A stretch of DNA of 64,000 nucleotides. Origin: Mediterraneibacter glycyrrhizinilyticus. Lineage in GTDB: Bacteria; Bacillota; Clostridia; Lachnospirales; Lachnospiraceae. The DNA lies in contig NZ_JADMSO010000001.1 of assembly GCF_015560805.1 (NCBI RefSeq), positions 186,001 to 250,000 on the forward strand, read 5' to 3'. This document shows positions 16,754 to 24,995 of this stretch, piece after piece. Each line of letters starts with the position of its first letter. Position 1 is the first letter of the stretch. The notes beneath the pieces are model-generated. The model saw nothing but the letters and a program-made list of their open reading frames with translations. It made no database searches and had not been told where the DNA came from. Made by a program: the position numbers and the translations under genes.

Positions 16754-16847
16754 AAAAAATACCCGTGCCATTCCGAAATCAAAGGCGCGGGTATCAGAAG
16801 TAAGAGGGCGCTGCCCTCTTGTATGATTTGAAAATATGCGCGCCTTT
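16754..16847 (-). promoter_or_regulatory. Candidate attenuator or riboswitch in the hyd operon leader
   Basis: Read on the minus strand, AAAGGCGCG (16847-16839) pairs perfectly with CGCGCCTTT (16789-16781), enclosing a perfect 8-bp hairpin AAGAGGGC-AGC-GCCCTCTT (16820-16802). The same CGCGCC segment can instead join ATACCCGCGCC (16794-16784), pairing with GGCACGGGTAT (16769-16759, one mismatch) followed by TTTTTT. The second fold is a textbook intrinsic terminator and excludes the first. It ends about 105 nt before the first gene. No known riboswitch class is recognised. Confidence 0.65.
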
Positions 16848-16969
16848 CTGCGCAGGTACGGTTCGTATGGTTCGGAAAAGAACAGTCCTTTGCAGTCAGA
16901 ACGATTTAAGATGATTTTAGCATGGAGGGGGAGAAAAAGGAAGCGGAGTTTGGTAAAGAAAAATTTATT

Positions 16970-17977
16970 TCAGATCAGCAAATCCCCTTTTTTATACGGC
17001 AATTCCCAGAAATGTTGGAATTGGTTGAAGTCCATAATATCCTGATGGAGTAATTCTTTGCGGGGAAGTGTTCCGGCGGTTTTTTTGCGGTACTTGTTTG
17101 GGGCGATTCCATTGATGAGATGAAATACATGGTAAAAATTACTCAAACTTGTAAAACCGCACCGTTCCGCGATCTCTGTGACCGGGAGCGTGGTGTTTTC
17201 CAGATAACCGCAGGCGATGTTGACACGGAGGGTGTTCAGATAATTGATAAGGCTGATACCGAGCCGCTGGTGGAACATCCGGTATATCGTCGGTTCGCTG
17301 ACATGGACGCGTTTTGCCAGGATCTCTGCGTTGAGGGGGCGGTTATATTCCTCATGGACGATCTGAATACATTTGGAAAATAATTCTCTGGATACAGAAC
17401 GTGTACTTTCTTCTTTTTTTATTTGCTTATGACGGGACAGGATGCGGAGAACATTGTAAAGCTCCATATGGAATGCATTCCATTCTTCCTCGGTCTGCAG
17501 GACAGGCGGCGTACAGGATGGGTGGGAAGTATGCTCATAAGGGGGAAGCGTCGGAAGATCCTGAAAATCCGGTGTTAGAAGCCAGGTCATTTTTCCGAGG
17601 CTGTGCCGGAGACTTTGGATATCCGGATCGGTTGGCGGAAGTGCGCATTCTCCGATGGTCGAACAGGAATAAACTTCTGTGGAAAGATTACGTAAATATT
17701 GCGGATCGACAGAAATGATGAGCTGCAGTCCATCGGGAGTGCCGTTTGAGATCTCGTGATCCAGTCCGCTGTTGATCGTTATAAGATCACCTGCCTGCAG
17801 TGTCAGAAGTGTGCCGTCGATCCGGATCTGGAAACTTCCGGCGATGCAGCAGAGGATCTCCAAATGCTCGTGCCAATGCAGACGGTTAAATCTTACGTTT
17901 CCGGCAAAAGCTTCTACGTTCAGATCCGGGATGAGCCTGTTCATTTTCTTGATTTCATAATAGCCTTTGGATTTCAT
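16970..17977 (-). CDS. AraC-family transcriptional regulator with cupin sensor domain
   Basis: 335 aa, start at 17977 eight nt after GGAGG. An N-terminal cupin fold (HWHEHLEILCCIAGSFQIRIDG, residues ~30-50, then LQAGDLITINSGLDHEI) binds a ligand, probably a sugar. The C-terminal two helix-turn-helix motifs include LAKRVHVSEPTIYRMF and IAERCGFTSLSNFYHVF. It is divergent from a GH30 gene 131 nt away, which it most likely controls. Confidence 0.92.
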   Translation of the reverse strand: MKSKGYYEIKKMNRLIPDLNVEAFAGNVRFNRLHWHEHLEILCCIAGSFQIRIDGTLLTLQAGDLITINSGLDHEISNGTPDGLQLIISVDPQYLRNLSTEVYSCSTIGECALPPTDPDIQSLRHSLGKMTWLLTPDFQDLPTLPPYEHTSHPSCTPPVLQTEEEWNAFHMELYNVLRILSRHKQIKKEESTRSVSRELFSKCIQIVHEEYNRPLNAEILAKRVHVSEPTIYRMFHQRLGISLINYLNTLRVNIACGYLENTTLPVTEIAERCGFTSLSNFYHVFHLINGIAPNKYRKKTAGTLPRKELLHQDIMDFNQFQHFWELPYKKGDLLI

Positions 17978-18108
17978 TTTCAATTCCTCCGAGTTAAAAA
18001 CAATGTTGTTTTGATCGAATATTGGAAAAAATATTTCCGATGTTATAAGAAGAAAATCGGATTCTATGATAATTTTAATTGTATCATGAGAGTGGAAAGG
18101 AGCCAATT

Positions 18109-19602
18109 ATGAATTGTAGACAGATCACAACTTTTACAGTAAATGGGAATGCTTATCCGAAGACGTGCAAGATCCCGGTCACAAAAGAGGCGGATGAGCC
18201 AAGACATTTGGAATCGGGGGTATTGAATCTGTATCCGCAGACCACATTTCAGGAGATCGAGGGATTTGGCGGAGCGATGACGGAGTCCTCGGCATATTTA
18301 TTTTTGAAAATGGATGAGGCGGTGAGAAAGGCGGCTCTCGAAGAATATTTCGGGAAAAACGGAAATCACACGCGTTTTGTCCGCGTACATATGGACAGCT
18401 GTGATTTCTCTTTGGAAGAATATGCCGCGGTGGAAGACCCGATCGCGGATCCGGAGCTTGCGACATTTTCAATCAAACGGGATCAGAAGTATATCATTCC
18501 GATGCTGAAAGAGGCAATGGCAATTTCTAAGGAGCCGCTGGAGGTGCTTTTGAGTCCTTGGTCTCCTCCGGCAGCATGGAAAACTCCGCCGAAAAAGCAG
18601 CAAAATGATCTTGCCGTTTACGGAGCATTGTTCGGATTTGAAGTGGAACCGGTCGATTACACAAAACCATCAAGGTGCAACGGTGGCAGTCTGAAACCGG
18701 AGTATTATGGCGCATGGGCAAAATATCTTGTGAAATTTGTGCAGGCGTATTTGGATGAGGGGATCCCGGTGACAATGATGTCGATCCAGAACGAATCGAT
18801 CGCGGCAACGAATTGGGACAGCTGTGTGTGGACGGCAGGAGAGCAGAAGACATTTTTACGCGACTATTTATACCCGGAATTTGAGAAAGCGGGCTTGACG
18901 AAACAAGTAGGCATTTATATCTGGGACCATAATAAAGAGCGGGTTTTGGAATATGCACAGGAGATCCTTGACGAGGAAACGATGTCGATGGTCGAGGGAA
19001 TCGCATTTCACTGGTATTCCGGTGATCATTTTGAAGCGGTGGATCTGACGAAGAAATGTTATCCGGATAAGATTCTGATGTCCAGCGAATGTTGTGCGCT
19101 GCATGAACCCGGAAAAGCAGGAATTACAGGACTGTTCGGAGATCCGAAACTGCCGGAGACTGTGGAGACAGAAGATGCATTTGCCTATGCGCATGATTTG
19201 ATCGGTAATCTGAATGCGGGAATGAACCGTTGGATCGATTGGAATCTGATTGTGGACAAAAACGGAGGTCCGAGACATGTGCCGAGTGGATTTGCGGCAC
19301 CGATGATCGCAAATGAGGATGGCACCTATCGGAAAAATCTTACGTTTGATTTTATTGCGCATTTTTCACGGTATATTTTGCCGGGGGCGAAACGGATCGG
19401 ATTTTCTAAATGCGATGCAGAAATTGAAATGACGGCGGCGCAAAATGTGGATGGATCTATTGTGGCGGTGATCTTAAATAAGACGAGAACAGACTGTCAG
19501 TATGCGATCCGTCTGGAGGGAAATGTAATCCGGATCCGGATTCCGGCGTATACGTTGAGTACGATTGTGATCGAACCGCAGCAGGAAGAAAAAAAGAAAT
19601 AA
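18109..19602 (+). CDS. Glycoside hydrolase family 30 enzyme
   Basis: 497 aa, start at ATG 18109 after AAAGGAG. GH30 features are EIEGFGGAMTESSA at the N terminus, SPWSPPAAWK, the acid/base Glu in SIQNES and the nucleophile Glu in MSSECC. A short beta domain ends the protein. No signal peptide is seen, so it acts in the cytoplasm on imported oligosaccharides. GH30 includes beta-glucosylceramidases, beta-1,6-glucanases, beta-xylosidases and glucuronoxylanases; the exact specificity cannot be fixed here. Confidence 0.92.
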   Translation: MNCRQITTFTVNGNAYPKTCKIPVTKEADEPRHLESGVLNLYPQTTFQEIEGFGGAMTESSAYLFLKMDEAVRKAALEEYFGKNGNHTRFVRVHMDSCDFSLEEYAAVEDPIADPELATFSIKRDQKYIIPMLKEAMAISKEPLEVLLSPWSPPAAWKTPPKKQQNDLAVYGALFGFEVEPVDYTKPSRCNGGSLKPEYYGAWAKYLVKFVQAYLDEGIPVTMMSIQNESIAATNWDSCVWTAGEQKTFLRDYLYPEFEKAGLTKQVGIYIWDHNKERVLEYAQEILDEETMSMVEGIAFHWYSGDHFEAVDLTKKCYPDKILMSSECCALHEPGKAGITGLFGDPKLPETVETEDAFAYAHDLIGNLNAGMNRWIDWNLIVDKNGGPRHVPSGFAAPMIANEDGTYRKNLTFDFIAHFSRYILPGAKRIGFSKCDAEIEMTAAQNVDGSIVAVILNKTRTDCQYAIRLEGNVIRIRIPAYTLSTIVIEPQQEEKKK

Positions 19603-19630
19603 TGAATGGCGCGAGAATCGTGAGATGTAG

Positions 19631-19660
19631 GAAAAAGGAAGTGACATTGCTTCCTTTTTC
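19631..19660 (+). terminator. Terminator after the GH30 gene
   Basis: GAAAAAGGAA and TTCCTTTTTC form a perfect 10-bp stem with a 10-nt loop and a T-rich 3' side. Confidence 0.8.
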
Positions 19661-19702
19661 TTATATAATAAAATAATCCGGAAATAGATACAGGAGAAGA
19701 GG

Positions 19703-20440
19703 ATGAACAGCTTGAATGAAAAAAATTTACGCGTTTTAAATCGTGACGTGATCAAATATATCGCAACTTTTACAATGGTCCTGAATCATATCGGGATCGT
19801 GTTTCTTATGCCGGGGACGTTCCTTAGGGAACTGTTGGTTGACATCGGTTATTTTACCGCGCCGGTCATGTGTTATTTTCTTGTGGAGGGATATTATCAC
19901 ACACATTCCCGGATACGTTATGCGGGCAGACTGCTTTTGTTTGCAGTTTTGGCGCAGATACCGTATACATTGGTGTTTCAGACGACGGTACTGAACATGT
20001 TGTTTACGTTATTTTTCTGCTTTTTGCTTCTGGAGGTAAAGGCACGGATTCAGAGTCCGTTCTTTCGGTGGACAGGCTATCTGATCCTGATCTTTCTGAC
20101 CGGATTTTGTGACTGGCCGACGATGGCGGCAGCTTACACGTTATTGTTTGCGTATGCATACGGTTCCGAAAAGAAAATGTGGCGCGCCTTTCTGATCAGT
20201 TGGGCATTGTTTGCATTTATGATGTTTACCGGAAATATGCTGTACTACTCTCCGGGGATGACAGTTCTTGTCACAGCGGGAAGCGTGCTCGGAGCGGTTC
20301 CGGCGGCGGTCGTGCTGATGTGTTTTTACAACGGAAAGCGTGCTGTGCGTGGGAAAACATTTTCAAAATGGTTTTTCTATTTATTTTATCCACTTCATCT
20401 GTTGGCGATCTGGGGAATTGCCGTGTGTTTCTTTTTATAG
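19703..20440 (+). CDS. TraX-family membrane protein
   Basis: 245 aa, almost entirely hydrophobic with about seven membrane segments. It matches the TraX pattern: RDVIKYIATFTMVLNHIG at the N terminus, FTAPVMCYFLVEGYYHT, RLLLFAVLAQIPY and the end FYLFYPLHLLAIW. TraX from F plasmids acetylates pilin; chromosomal homologues in Firmicutes are of unknown role, probably acyltransferases acting at the membrane. Confidence 0.88.
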   Translation: MNSLNEKNLRVLNRDVIKYIATFTMVLNHIGIVFLMPGTFLRELLVDIGYFTAPVMCYFLVEGYYHTHSRIRYAGRLLLFAVLAQIPYTLVFQTTVLNMLFTLFFCFLLLEVKARIQSPFFRWTGYLILIFLTGFCDWPTMAAAYTLLFAYAYGSEKKMWRAFLISWALFAFMMFTGNMLYYSPGMTVLVTAGSVLGAVPAAVVLMCFYNGKRAVRGKTFSKWFFYLFYPLHLLAIWGIAVCFFL

Positions 20441-20466
20441 CATACATCGGAAAAAGGAGAAAGATT

Positions 20467-20739
20467 ATGTCGGAAGTACGAAAACATATTATATTTCATG
20501 GGCGTGTACAGGGCGTGGGATTCCGTTACACTGCAAAATATCTGGCGCAGTCGCTTGGGCTGACCGGCTGGGTGGCAAATGAGTGGGATGGCACGGTTTC
20601 CATGGAGATCCAAGGTCGCGAAGCGTTGATCAACAAGCTTTTGGTGGGATTGAACCACGGGCAGTTCATCACGATCGAATGGATGGACACAAAAGAAGTC
20701 CCGCTCAAGGAAGAGCATGGTTTTAAAGTAAGAGGATAA
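20467..20739 (+). CDS. acyP: Acylphosphatase
   Basis: Small enzyme hydrolysing acyl phosphates. 90 aa from ATG 20467 with the signature GRVQGVGFR (catalytic Arg20) and the catalytic Asn38 in GWVANEWDG. The ribosome binding site GGAGAAAG precedes it. The 26-nt gap from the TraX gene suggests cotranscription. Confidence 0.95.
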   Translation: MSEVRKHIIFHGRVQGVGFRYTAKYLAQSLGLTGWVANEWDGTVSMEIQGREALINKLLVGLNHGQFITIEWMDTKEVPLKEEHGFKVRG

Positions 20740-20806
20740 AAAATCCGAAATGGATTTTAAAATATAAGAACATAAGAGATAAGAACAAACAGGAGGACAA
20801 GCACAA

Positions 20807-21601
20807 ATGAAATTAGGATTTATCGGAACAGGAAATATGGCGGGAGCGATCATGGGAGGCATCATCGGACAGGGACTTATCCCGGCATCGGAGATCATCG
20901 GATCGGATGTTTTTGCAGCGGGAAGAGAAAAAGTAAAAGATCAGTATGGAATCCATGTGACCGAGAACAATAAGGAAGTAGTAGAAAAAGCGGATAAATT
21001 CATTTTGTCGGTGAAACCGCAGTTTTATGCATCTGTGATCGAAGAGATCAAGGACGTTGTCCGGGAAGACCAGATCATCATCACGATCGCGCCGGGAAAA
21101 ACATTAAAGTGGCTGGAAGAGCAATTTGGCAGACCGTTAAAGATCGTTCGCACAATGCCGAATACGCCGGCGATGGTCGGAGAGGGGATGACTGCCGTCT
21201 GCGCAAACGAGCGAGTGACGGAAGAAGAACTGGGAGAGGTTCTTACAATGTTGAATGCATTCGGAAAAACAGAGGTGGTGCCGGAGCATTTGATCGACGT
21301 AGTCGTATCCACAAGCGGAAGTTCTCCGGCATATGTATTTATGATGATCGAAGCGATGGCAGACGCAGCGGTTGCCGACGGAATGGCACGTCCGCAGGCT
21401 TATAAATTTGCGGCGCAGGCAGTACTCGGAAGTGCGAAAATGGTTCTGGAAACCGGCAGGCATCCGGGCGAACTGAAAGATATGGTATGCTCTCCGGGCG
21501 GAACGACGATCGAGGCGGTTCGTGTGCTGGAAGCAAAAGGGTTCCGAAGCGCACTGATCGAAGCAATGAAAGCCTGTGCGGAAGTTTCTAGAAATATGTA
21601 A
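20807..21601 (+). CDS. proC: Pyrroline-5-carboxylate reductase
   Basis: Last step of proline synthesis: reduces pyrroline-5-carboxylate with NAD(P)H. 264 aa, the normal size. The Rossmann motif is GFIGTGNMAGA (residues 4-14), with RTMPNTPAMVGEGM and the C-terminal signature KDMVCSPGGTTIEAVRVLE. An AGGAGGAC site precedes the ATG. It is probably part of a loose operon with acyP and trxB. Confidence 0.97.
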   Translation: MKLGFIGTGNMAGAIMGGIIGQGLIPASEIIGSDVFAAGREKVKDQYGIHVTENNKEVVEKADKFILSVKPQFYASVIEEIKDVVREDQIIITIAPGKTLKWLEEQFGRPLKIVRTMPNTPAMVGEGMTAVCANERVTEEELGEVLTMLNAFGKTEVVPEHLIDVVVSTSGSSPAYVFMMIEAMADAAVADGMARPQAYKFAAQAVLGSAKMVLETGRHPGELKDMVCSPGGTTIEAVRVLEAKGFRSALIEAMKACAEVSRNM

Positions 21602-21639
21602 AATCAGTGAAGAGCAGAACAAGGAAGGAGGTTTTTACG

Positions 21640-22545
21640 ATGTATGATATTGGGATTATCGGCGGCGGAACAGCCGGACTGACCGCGGCAATTTACGGGC
21701 AGCGGGCAGGAAAGAAGACGATCGTATTTGAGGGGACGAATTTCGGCGGCCAGATCGCATCCTCTCCGGAAGTGGAAAATTATCCGGGGATCGCGAAGAT
21801 CAGCGGCGCAGAATTTTCCATGAAGCTGATGGAACAAGCAGTAAATCTCGGAGCGGAGACGGTGATGGAGCAGGTGACCGGCGTGCGTGATTCAAACGGG
21901 ATGAAAGTCATCGAGACGGCGGGAACGGACTATGCATGCAAGTCGCTGATCCTTGCGGCAGGCGTGACGCACCGGCATCTCGGACTGGAACGCGAAGAAC
22001 AGCTTGTCGGTTCCGGGATTTCTTACTGTGCGACTTGTGACGGAATGTTTTTCCGCGGAAGAGATGTGGCAGTGATCGGCGGCGGAAATACTGCGCTTCA
22101 GGATGCGGCATTTCTGGCAAATTATTGTAATAAAGTATATCTTGTGCATCGGCGGGATGAATTCCGCGGGGAAGCAGGGCTGGTGGAAATGCTCAGAAAA
22201 CGTGAAAATGTAGAGTTTGTTCTGAGTGCAGTCCCGAAAGCGATCGTCGGAGAACATATGGTGACCGGACTGATCCTGACAAATCAGAAGACAAAAGAAG
22301 ATTTTCAGCTTGATGTGAACGGTATTTTTGTGGCGATCGGTCATGCGCCGAAAAATGAATTGTTTGCGGAGCTGGTGGAATTGGATGAAGCCGGATTTAT
22401 TAAGGCAGGGGAAGACTGTCTGACAAAAACACCGGGCGTATTCGCGGCCGGAGACTGCCGGACAAAAGAAGTGCGTCAGCTGACGACCGCGGCGGCAGAT
22501 GGAGCTGTGGCGGCGCTTGCGGCGGTGAAATATTTGCAGAAATAA
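21640..22545 (+). CDS. trxB: Thioredoxin reductase (FAD-dependent)
   Basis: 301 aa starting at ATG 21640 after AAGGAGG. The FAD motif is GIIGGGTAGLTAA, the redox-active pair CATC lies at C130/C133, the NADPH motif is GGGNTALQDA, and the C-terminal FAD motif is TKTPGVFAAGDCR. It reduces thioredoxin or a related protein disulfide reductant. No thioredoxin gene is adjacent, so the partner is unknown. Confidence 0.93.
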   Translation: MYDIGIIGGGTAGLTAAIYGQRAGKKTIVFEGTNFGGQIASSPEVENYPGIAKISGAEFSMKLMEQAVNLGAETVMEQVTGVRDSNGMKVIETAGTDYACKSLILAAGVTHRHLGLEREEQLVGSGISYCATCDGMFFRGRDVAVIGGGNTALQDAAFLANYCNKVYLVHRRDEFRGEAGLVEMLRKRENVEFVLSAVPKAIVGEHMVTGLILTNQKTKEDFQLDVNGIFVAIGHAPKNELFAELVELDEAGFIKAGEDCLTKTPGVFAAGDCRTKEVRQLTTAAADGAVAALAAVKYLQK

Positions 22546-22559
22546 ACCATGCAGAGCAG

Positions 22560-22581
22560 AGGGGGCGATAGTCCCCCTTTT
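22560..22581 (+). terminator. Terminator after trxB
   Basis: GGGGG and CCCCC form a short GC stem around CGATAGT, followed by TTTTGTT. Confidence 0.7.
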
Positions 22582-22626
22582 GTTGCAAGGGAGGAAGAGT
22601 CAGAGTACAAGGAAAATTACGTGCTA

Positions 22627-22686
22627 AACCGCGTAATTGCGGTGCTTTTTAATTATCAGCTTTGAAAAGCACCGAAATATCCGCGG
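22627..22686. repeat. Dispersed palindrome, AACCGCG...GGTGCTTTT type
   Basis: AACCGCGTAATTGCGGTGCTTTT pairs imperfectly with GAAAAGCACCGAAATATCCGCGG over about 23 bp. The same sequences form the long right-hand stem inside the 7915-8190 element (8058-8165). Its right edge leads directly into the ribosome binding site of the next gene. Confidence 0.65.
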
Positions 22687-22706
22687 CGGATGATCCGGGA
22701 GGCGCG

Positions 22707-23576
22707 ATGGAAACTTTTATTAAAATCACAAAAAAGTTATACTGGTTAGGCGGGATAGGGATCATAGGGATTCTTTTTGATCTTTCATCGCTAAAGTGGT
22801 TTGCGTTATTTTTTCTATTGGGAATCGTGGATTTTATTTTATCGTTTTTTATTGTTCTGCGAACGAAGTCAGAAGATGAAACGATCAATGATTTAAAGTT
22901 CCTGTTTCAGAATTTGGGCATGTTATTGGGAATCCCGATTATCTATTTGCGAAATTTATTTCACTTGCCTGATATCAAAAATTATAAGCCGGAAGTGCGA
23001 TACGGTTTACCGTTTGAGGGACGGTGGATCGTTGCAAATGGAGGAATCACAAAAGACGATTCGCATTCATGGAATATTTGCAATCAAAGATATGCGTATG
23101 ACTTTTATATTCAAGAGCATGGGAAAACTTTTTGCAATAGTGGAAAAAATGTGACGGATTATTTTTGTTATGGTAAGCCTGTTTTGGCAGCTGAAAGTGG
23201 AACCGTTGTGGAAATCAAAGATGCGTTTGATGACACACCTATTCCGGAGAAAATAGAAGCAGTATGCAGCGCTTCTGATCTGAGAGGGAATTATGTGATC
23301 ATCCGGCACTCAAAACATGAATACAGTATGATCGCTCATATAAAGAAAGGAAGCTTTTGTGTCAAGGCAGGCGACAAAGTTTGCAGAGGGCAGCAGATTG
23401 CATGTTGCGGAAACAGCGGGAATACGAGTGAGCCACATATACATTTTCAAATACAACAAGGGAAAAGTTTTTTGTTATCAGCAAGTTTACCGATTTTGTT
23501 TGATAAAATAAAAAATCATACGGAAAATGACCGGTCATATATTAGAGCCGGAGATATAGTAGAAAATGGGAAGTAG
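22707..23576 (+). CDS. Membrane protein with M23-like peptidase domain
   Basis: 289 aa from ATG 22707, 4 nt after GGGAGG. Two hydrophobic segments occupy about residues 10-55. The C-terminal half resembles the LytM/M23 fold: GKPVLAAESGTVVEIKDAF, NYVIIRHSKHEYSMIAHIKKGSF, GDKVCRGQQIACCGNSG and EPHIHFQI with the HxH metal ligands. The first His/Asp pair is less clear (QRYAYDF), so activity is uncertain. Base composition is clearly more AT-rich than the neighbours, and repeats flank both sides, which suggests acquisition. Confidence 0.8.
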   Translation: METFIKITKKLYWLGGIGIIGILFDLSSLKWFALFFLLGIVDFILSFFIVLRTKSEDETINDLKFLFQNLGMLLGIPIIYLRNLFHLPDIKNYKPEVRYGLPFEGRWIVANGGITKDDSHSWNICNQRYAYDFYIQEHGKTFCNSGKNVTDYFCYGKPVLAAESGTVVEIKDAFDDTPIPEKIEAVCSASDLRGNYVIIRHSKHEYSMIAHIKKGSFCVKAGDKVCRGQQIACCGNSGNTSEPHIHFQIQQGKSFLLSASLPILFDKIKNHTENDRSYIRAGDIVENGK

Positions 23577-23613
23577 GAGTTGACGTTTTGGAAGAATGTG
23601 TCAGCTCTTATTT
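23577..23613 (+). terminator. Terminator-like hairpin after the M23 gene
   Basis: GAGTTGAC (23577-23584) pairs with GTCAGCTC (23600-23607), followed by TTATTT, which merges with the start of repeat copy B. Confidence 0.6.
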
Positions 23614-23704
23614 GTATAGACGACGAGCCAAAGTCCGGGCTTACCCGGGACCTTGGCGACTGCTTACAATCCCGGAATGAGCCTTTTGCACTTCCGGTGA
23701 TTTT
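23611..23704 (+). repeat. Dispersed ~95-nt repeat, copy B
   Basis: 94 nt matching copies A and C with a one-base deletion in the second hairpin, which breaks the reading frame used in hydF. The first hairpin is kept (GCCAAAGTCCGGGC with ACCCGGGACCTTGGC). It directly follows a hairpin and T run. Confidence 0.9.
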
Positions 23705-23755
23705 GATCCGGTTTTATATCTGTAAAATTTCCGGAATTTTGTGAAAAATGTCATC

Positions 23756-23784
23756 TTGTATCTTTTCAAATCTCATGATAAATT
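23756..23784 (+). promoter_or_regulatory. Promoter for the Rpn-family leader
   Basis: TTGTAT, a 17-nt spacer, then TAAATT. Transcription would start near 23791, giving a long structured leader before the gene at 24017. Confidence 0.6.
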
Positions 23785-23796
23785 AAATACACTCAC

Positions 23797-23875
23797 GGAA
23801 GTTCTGTCCGTGGAAACTGCGAATCGGCGGGAACGCCATCCGGGGGATTCCCCCCAAGTAACCGATTTTGAAAAC
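23797..23875 (+). ncRNA. Structured leader or small RNA candidate upstream of the Rpn-family gene
   Basis: Starting just after the promoter, CACGGA/TCCGTG closes a hairpin, then AATCGG and CCGATT can close a branched structure holding GGCG-GGAA-CGCC or a shorter variant and GGGGG-ATT-CCCCC. No known RNA family is recognised. Confidence 0.4.
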
Positions 23876-24016
23876 AAAAAAGTGTACAAAAGAATCGTGT
23901 GGATTCTGTTGGGGAGGACTTGAACGGTACAGAAATTTTTCGTATACTGAAAAAAAGATTCTGAGAAAATCTGAGAGGTGTCATAAGTCTGAACCGGAGA
24001 AAGAGAAAGGAGACTT

Positions 24017-24976
24017 ATGGCAGAAAAAGCAAACAAAAAGTACAAAGATAGTGTATTTGTAGATTTATTTTATGCGGATGAATCTGCGGAGGCAAATGAA
24101 ATCTCGTTATATAATGCATTGCATGAAGAACCTCTTCCGGAGGGAACGGAAATCCGAAAAATCCGGGTGGAGAATGTGCTGTATATGAATTTTAAGAACG
24201 ATATTTCTTTCGATGCAGGCGGAAAGCTGATCGTATTTGGAGAACATCAGTCCACAATCAACGAGAATATGCCGCTTCGAAATCTTTTGTATGTCGGGCG
24301 GGCATATGAGCAATTAGTTCCGGTGGAAGACCGATACAAAAAGAAGCAGGTGAAACTTCCGAAACCCGAGTTTTATACGTTTTACAATGGGGAAGAAGCG
24401 TGGGCAAAGGAAGAGGTGCTGAAGCTGTCGGATGCCTATTTGGAACAGGGCGGCGAAAAGACCTTAGACTTGAAAGTGAAGATGATTAATATCAATCCCG
24501 ATCAGCATCATGAGATACTTGAAAAATGCCCTGTGCTCGGAGAGTACAGTCAGTTTGTAGAAGCAGTGCGAGCTCATCAGAGGACAGGAGAAGAAAATGC
24601 ATTGCAGAATGCGGTGGACGAATGTATCAGGCGTGGAATCCTCTCAGAATATCTGCGGAAAAAAGGAAGCGAGGCGGTCAATATGCTAATAGCTGAGTAT
24701 GATTACGACATGGATATTAAAGTGCAGAGGGAAGAAGCGAAAGAAGAGGGAATTGAACAGGGCATTGCAAGGGGAAAGGAACTTGGTAAGGTTGAGGGAA
24801 TCCGATTGGGAACTGTGAATAATATCATGGAATTCCTGGAAGATCTGGGGGAAATCCCGGAGACTTTAAAAAGCAAGATCATGCAAGAAGAAAAGCCGGA
24901 TGTTTTGAGAAGATGGCTGAAACTGGCGGCAAAAGCGGAGACGATTGAGCAATTTGAGAAAAGTGTAGAGAAATAA
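24017..24976 (+). CDS. Rpn-family recombination-promoting nuclease / putative transposase (PD-(D/E)XK)
   Basis: 319 aa from ATG 24017 after AAAGGAG. The N-terminal PD-(D/E)XK-like core shows KDSVFVDLFYAD, then IRVENVLYMNFKNDISFDAGGKLIVFGEHQST (beta strands with D and E-x-Q), as in RpnA-type proteins. A long helical C-terminal part ends with charged repeats EEGIEQGIARGKELGKVEG typical of the family. These proteins cleave DNA and promote RecA-independent recombination; they vary through C-terminal repeats. A partial second copy of the 3' half follows directly. Confidence 0.85.
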   Translation: MAEKANKKYKDSVFVDLFYADESAEANEISLYNALHEEPLPEGTEIRKIRVENVLYMNFKNDISFDAGGKLIVFGEHQSTINENMPLRNLLYVGRAYEQLVPVEDRYKKKQVKLPKPEFYTFYNGEEAWAKEEVLKLSDAYLEQGGEKTLDLKVKMININPDQHHEILEKCPVLGEYSQFVEAVRAHQRTGEENALQNAVDECIRRGILSEYLRKKGSEAVNMLIAEYDYDMDIKVQREEAKEEGIEQGIARGKELGKVEGIRLGTVNNIMEFLEDLGEIPETLKSKIMQEEKPDVLRRWLKLAAKAETIEQFEKSVEK

Positions 24977-24995
24977 CATCTTGTGGTACTTTGAA

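Larger units (their letters stand above)
23577..24016 (+). other. 440-bp gene-free region before the Rpn-family gene
   Basis: Contains a terminator-like hairpin, repeat copy B, a strong sigma-A-type promoter and a ~225-nt structured leader (about 23791-24016). No coding frame here is supported. Confidence 0.75.

Noticed and set aside
16648-16782. N-terminal extension of the TM1266-like protein to an ATG at 16782
   Set aside because: The extension would lie in the leader hairpins and the conserved domain begins at 16647, which has a good ribosome binding site.
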